Positions 42,566-44,838 of a stretch of DNA of 44,838 nt are shown here, in pieces. Origin of the DNA: Bacillota bacterium (lineage in GTDB: Bacteria > Bacillota > Clostridia > Acetivibrionales > DUMC01); contig JABUEW010000021.1 of assembly GCA_013314855.1 (NCBI GenBank), positions 1 to 44,838 on the forward strand, read 5' to 3'. The notes under the pieces are model-generated. The model worked only from the letters and a program-made list of their open reading frames with translations. It was not told where the DNA came from and searched no databases. Within the stretch, counting starts at the first letter, position 1, and every line of letters starts with the position of its first letter. The position numbers were made by a program, and so were the translations under genes.

Positions 42566-42623
42566 ATATGCATGGAAAGTAATTTATAGCGGCTTGAATA
42601 AAAATATCCGGAGGAATTATATT

Positions 42624-42983
42624 ATGGCAAGTAATGTGAAAATAAAAAATAAAGACATAATTAATATCCTCACAGAGGTAAAAGAAAGCATGTTCAAGAT
42701 ATTTGGTGTTAAACTTAGAAAGGTTATTTTATTTGGATCTTATGCCAGAAACGAAGCCGATAAAGAATCTGACGTGGATATTCTACTCTTAATTGACGAT
42801 GAACAAGAGAATATTAAACGCTATCATGATTCTATTGTTGATACTATGGTGAAATTATCTTTAAAATATGGACTTGTAGTGTCAATAACAGAACAGGAGT
42901 ACAAACAATATATGAAGTATATTACATTTGTACCTTTCTATGCGAATGTAAATAATGAGGGAGTGGAATTCTATGTTAGATAA
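42624..42983 (+). CDS. MNT-type nucleotidyltransferase (HEPN partner)
   Basis: A 119-residue minimal nucleotidyltransferase with an intact GSX10DXD site (GSYARNEADKESDVDILLL, near residue 42). In known HEPN/MNT modules the MNT protein acts as antitoxin by modifying or binding the HEPN toxin. CGGAGG precedes the ATG. It overlaps the HEPN gene by 11 bases. Confidence 0.88.
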   Translation: MASNVKIKNKDIINILTEVKESMFKIFGVKLRKVILFGSYARNEADKESDVDILLLIDDEQENIKRYHDSIVDTMVKLSLKYGLVVSITEQEYKQYMKYITFVPFYANVNNEGVEFYVR

Positions 42984-43365
42984 TCAAAATGACCTAAGTA
43001 AGTACAGATTAGAAAAATCCAAGGAGGATTTGCTTAGTTCAAAATTATTATTCGAAAATGGTTTATACAAACAATCGGTAAATCGTTCATATTATTCTAT
43101 ATTTCATGCAACAAGAGCATTATTAGCCTTGGATAAATTTGATTCTAAAAAGCACTCAGGAATAATTGCATATTTTAATCAGAAATATATTGCGACTGGG
43201 AAAATTGAAATAGAGTTTTCCAAGATACTTATGAGTGCACAAAAAATCAGGAATAGTAGTGACTACGATGAGTTTTATATAGTAAGTATAAAAGATGCTG
43301 AGAATCAAATTAATAATGCAACAAAATTTATAGATAGAATTGAAAAGTTTCTAACACAGACATAA
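42973..43365 (+). CDS. HEPN-domain protein (putative RNase toxin)
   Basis: A 130-residue all-helical HEPN protein. The conserved helix NRSYYSIFHATRALLAL contains an R-x6-H spacing, compatible with the HEPN ribonuclease signature. Together with the upstream MNT gene it looks like a complete toxin-antitoxin or defence module. The start at 42973 follows GAGGGAG. Confidence 0.85.
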   Translation: MLDNQNDLSKYRLEKSKEDLLSSKLLFENGLYKQSVNRSYYSIFHATRALLALDKFDSKKHSGIIAYFNQKYIATGKIEIEFSKILMSAQKIRNSSDYDEFYIVSIKDAENQINNATKFIDRIEKFLTQT

Positions 43366-43777
43366 CAGCATTGTTACTTCAAGTAAAATTTTTCGACCTG
43401 GGTAATAGCTTTCATCTAAAAAGCATAGGTTACACCTTACAAATTATCTTCTCAAGGCTTAATTTTGGATTCATTTGTATATACCACTTTCACAATATTG
43501 AGAATTCAATTGCTATTCCGAATTACCTCGATTACAATCTCGATTGCTGCGATTGCTGGTTGCTACGGTTCTACGGGCGCATTTTCTTTTTATGAAGAAA
43601 TAAATACCAATTACTTTAAAAATCCTCAATTTCGGGCATTTCGAGATTTTGTGAAATTTAGTGTAAGTTGATAAACTGTTTTATAAACATACAACTTGAA
43701 AGGTATAAGCAAATAGAAATATATTGGTTGTTTGATTATCGCTATTATATATGCAAAACATTTTAGCTATATACAAA
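43366..43777. other. Intergenic region with a MITE-end copy
   Basis: No convincing gene. Two overlapping short frames lack ribosome sites. GGGCGCATTTTC at 43575-43586 and the following 20 bases (to 43606) match the right end of the 23162 element. Confidence 0.5.
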
Positions 43778-43806
43778 TTGACAAATATAGATAATTGTAA
43801 TATAAT
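43778..43806 (+). promoter_or_regulatory. Consensus promoter of the Phd/PIN operon
   Basis: TTGACA (43778-43783), 17 bases, TATAAT (43801-43806), 42 bases before the antitoxin start. Confidence 0.88.
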
Positions 43807-43847
43807 ATGTCATATAGATGATATACAAACAAAAGGTGGTGAAGTAA

Positions 43848-44138
43848 ATGAAAATTAATTCTACCGAACTGCAAAACAACTTCGGGAAATATCTTCAATT
43901 GGCCGAAACCCAAAGCATATATATTGAAAAGAAGGGCAGCGACAGTATTTTCAAGCTTGAAAAGGTAGAAAGGAAAGAAATGCTTGGTAAAATACTGGAT
44001 AGTTTATATGGATGCTTGAGGGGAACCGGGCTTGAAAATGTCAATTCAGAAGAGATTATATATCAGAGAGTAAGTGAAAAACTTAATCCGAGCAAACAGG
44101 TGATGAAAAATGGTCAAGAAAAGAAAAATACTCGTTGA
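43848..44138 (+). CDS. Phd/YefM-like antitoxin
   Basis: A 96-residue small protein: the N-terminal MKINSTELQNNFGKYLQLAE and IYIEKKGSDS form the DNA-binding Phd fold; the C-terminal tail is charged and likely disordered, as in toxin-binding antitoxins. AAAGGTGGTG precedes the start. It overlaps the PIN gene by 29 bases and probably represses the strong promoter in front of it. Confidence 0.85.
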   Translation: MKINSTELQNNFGKYLQLAETQSIYIEKKGSDSIFKLEKVERKEMLGKILDSLYGCLRGTGLENVNSEEIIYQRVSEKLNPSKQVMKNGQEKKNTR

Positions 44139-44535
44139 TACCAATATAATTCTGGATTTATTATTGGCAAGACAGCCCTTTGCCGAAGAGGCCAGGGACA
44201 TATTCTTAAAAGCTGCAAATGAAGAAATAGAAATTTATGTTACCAGTTGCAGTATAAATACGCTTATTTATTTTATGGAAAAGACTATTGGTTATGAATT
44301 GACAAGAGAAATCATAAACAATTTTTTGCAAATAGCAAAAGGCATAGATATAACCATAAATGACATTCAAAAAGCATTTAATAATACGGCAATAACTGAT
44401 ACGGAAGATGCTATACAGATGCAGGGAGCTATTAAAGCAGGAATGGATTTAATATTAACGAGGGATTGCAATTTCCTTAAAATAGATACAATGGATATAC
44501 CTGTCCTATCACCGGCTGATTATTTAAAGCATTGA
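44110..44535 (+). CDS. PIN-domain ribonuclease toxin (VapC-like)
   Basis: A 141-residue PIN nuclease. Acidic metal ligands: Asp in LVDTNIILDLLL, Glu in EEARDIF, Asp in TDTEDAIQMQGA and Asp in ILTRDCNF. Pairing with a Phd-type antitoxin is a common VapBC variant. Likely cuts RNA, target unknown. Confidence 0.88.
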   Translation: MVKKRKILVDTNIILDLLLARQPFAEEARDIFLKAANEEIEIYVTSCSINTLIYFMEKTIGYELTREIINNFLQIAKGIDITINDIQKAFNNTAITDTEDAIQMQGAIKAGMDLILTRDCNFLKIDTMDIPVLSPADYLKH

Positions 44536-44653
44536 AATCAATGGGGGATAAATTGGGTAGATCAACTTATAGTTCTGTTATTTCAGACTTGGAAAATATG
44601 ACTAAATAATCTTAGTCCCTTAAGGTCAAAATTCATCTCAAAGTGGAAAAAAA

Positions 44654-44838
44654 TCAGAATGAAGTTACCTGAATACCAGCTAATTCAGGCACTACAAACA
44701 GATTCTTTACTCTGAGTCCAGTTGTTATTACAGTCTTACCCAATTTGGTCAAATAGTATTTGTATGTACCCTTAATTTTCTTTATTAGTCCATGAACATG
44801 AAGTCTCTTAATAATCCGGGAAATTGAAGCAGAACTCA
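44654..44838 (-). CDS. C-terminal part of a winged-helix-like protein (runs off the window)
   Basis: Sixty residues are readable on the minus strand: SASISRIIKRLHVHGLIKKI, then YKYYLTKLGKTVITTGLRVK and a short tail. The pattern is a winged helix (recognition helix, then wing). The N terminus lies beyond the window. Family not identified. Confidence 0.55.
   Translation of the reverse strand, partial: SSASISRIIKRLHVHGLIKKIKGTYKYYLTKLGKTVITTGLRVKNLFVVPELAGIQVTSF

Noticed and set aside
43465-43671. 68-codon frame with hydrophobic N-terminal part
   Set aside because: No ribosome site, overlapping alternative frames, and part of it reads through the MITE-end sequence.

Overview
The window reads as chromosome of a low-GC, anaerobic, probably spore-forming Firmicute of the class Clostridia. 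Supporting signs are consensus sigma-A promoters, strong AGGAGG ribosome sites, [FeFe]-hydrogenase maturases (HydF, HydG), paired Mrp-type ATPases with ferredoxin inserts, an SLH-anchored glycosidase pair, late cobalamin synthesis genes and a ferritin-like protein with a coat-protein-like N terminus. The genus cannot be fixed from this sequence alone.

Layout. 1-8324: a cut-off transposase-like gene (minus), a large alpha/alpha-toroid-like protein, a truncated URO-D family relic, an iron-type alcohol dehydrogenase and two tandem GH18+SLH proteins. 8478-11740: tRNA-Thr(CGT) followed by a decayed integrated element: broken integrase, heptad-repeat coiled-coil gene, XRE repressor with three operators, then scraps of a type I methylase, an unnamed gene, an MNT/HEPN pair and an MBL-fold protein. 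11802-18549: glyoxalase-like protein, DUF89 phosphatase, ATP-cone protein, ABC-exporter relic, amidohydrolase, HD-domain protein and feoAB. 18666-23882: a DtxR-family regulator and a cluster of NifX-like, Mrp/ferredoxin and Mrp ATPases closed by a DUF134 regulator. 23968-28495: tyrosyl-tRNA synthetase, a corrinoid-enzyme activation protein, L-rhamnose isomerase and a class II aldolase. 28565-31982 (minus): ferritin-like protein, type II pantothenate kinase and an OPT transporter. 32250-35358: cobTUSC. 35523-39240: a DUF5320 protein, hydF, hydG and a hydE stub. 39305-40141: a ZIP metal transporter under a Fur-type box. 40421-44838: a small membrane protein, a HAD phosphatase, a retropepsin-like pair inside a duplicated HAD tail, MNT/HEPN, Phd/PIN, and the end of a winged-helix-like gene.

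How it fits together. The strongest theme is iron and iron-sulfur biology: FeoAB with a divergent DtxR-type gene, the NifX/Mrp cluster, hydrogenase maturation, ferritin-like protein and ZIP transport. The NifX/Mrp operon (19358 onward) and the distant DUF5320 gene (35523) share the same promoter-embedded palindrome, which suggests one regulator, plausibly the DUF134 protein encoded in the cluster. A second theme is decay: at least seven gene remnants, a MITE-like insertion with 9-bp target duplication plus solo ends elsewhere, and a 158-bp segmental duplication.
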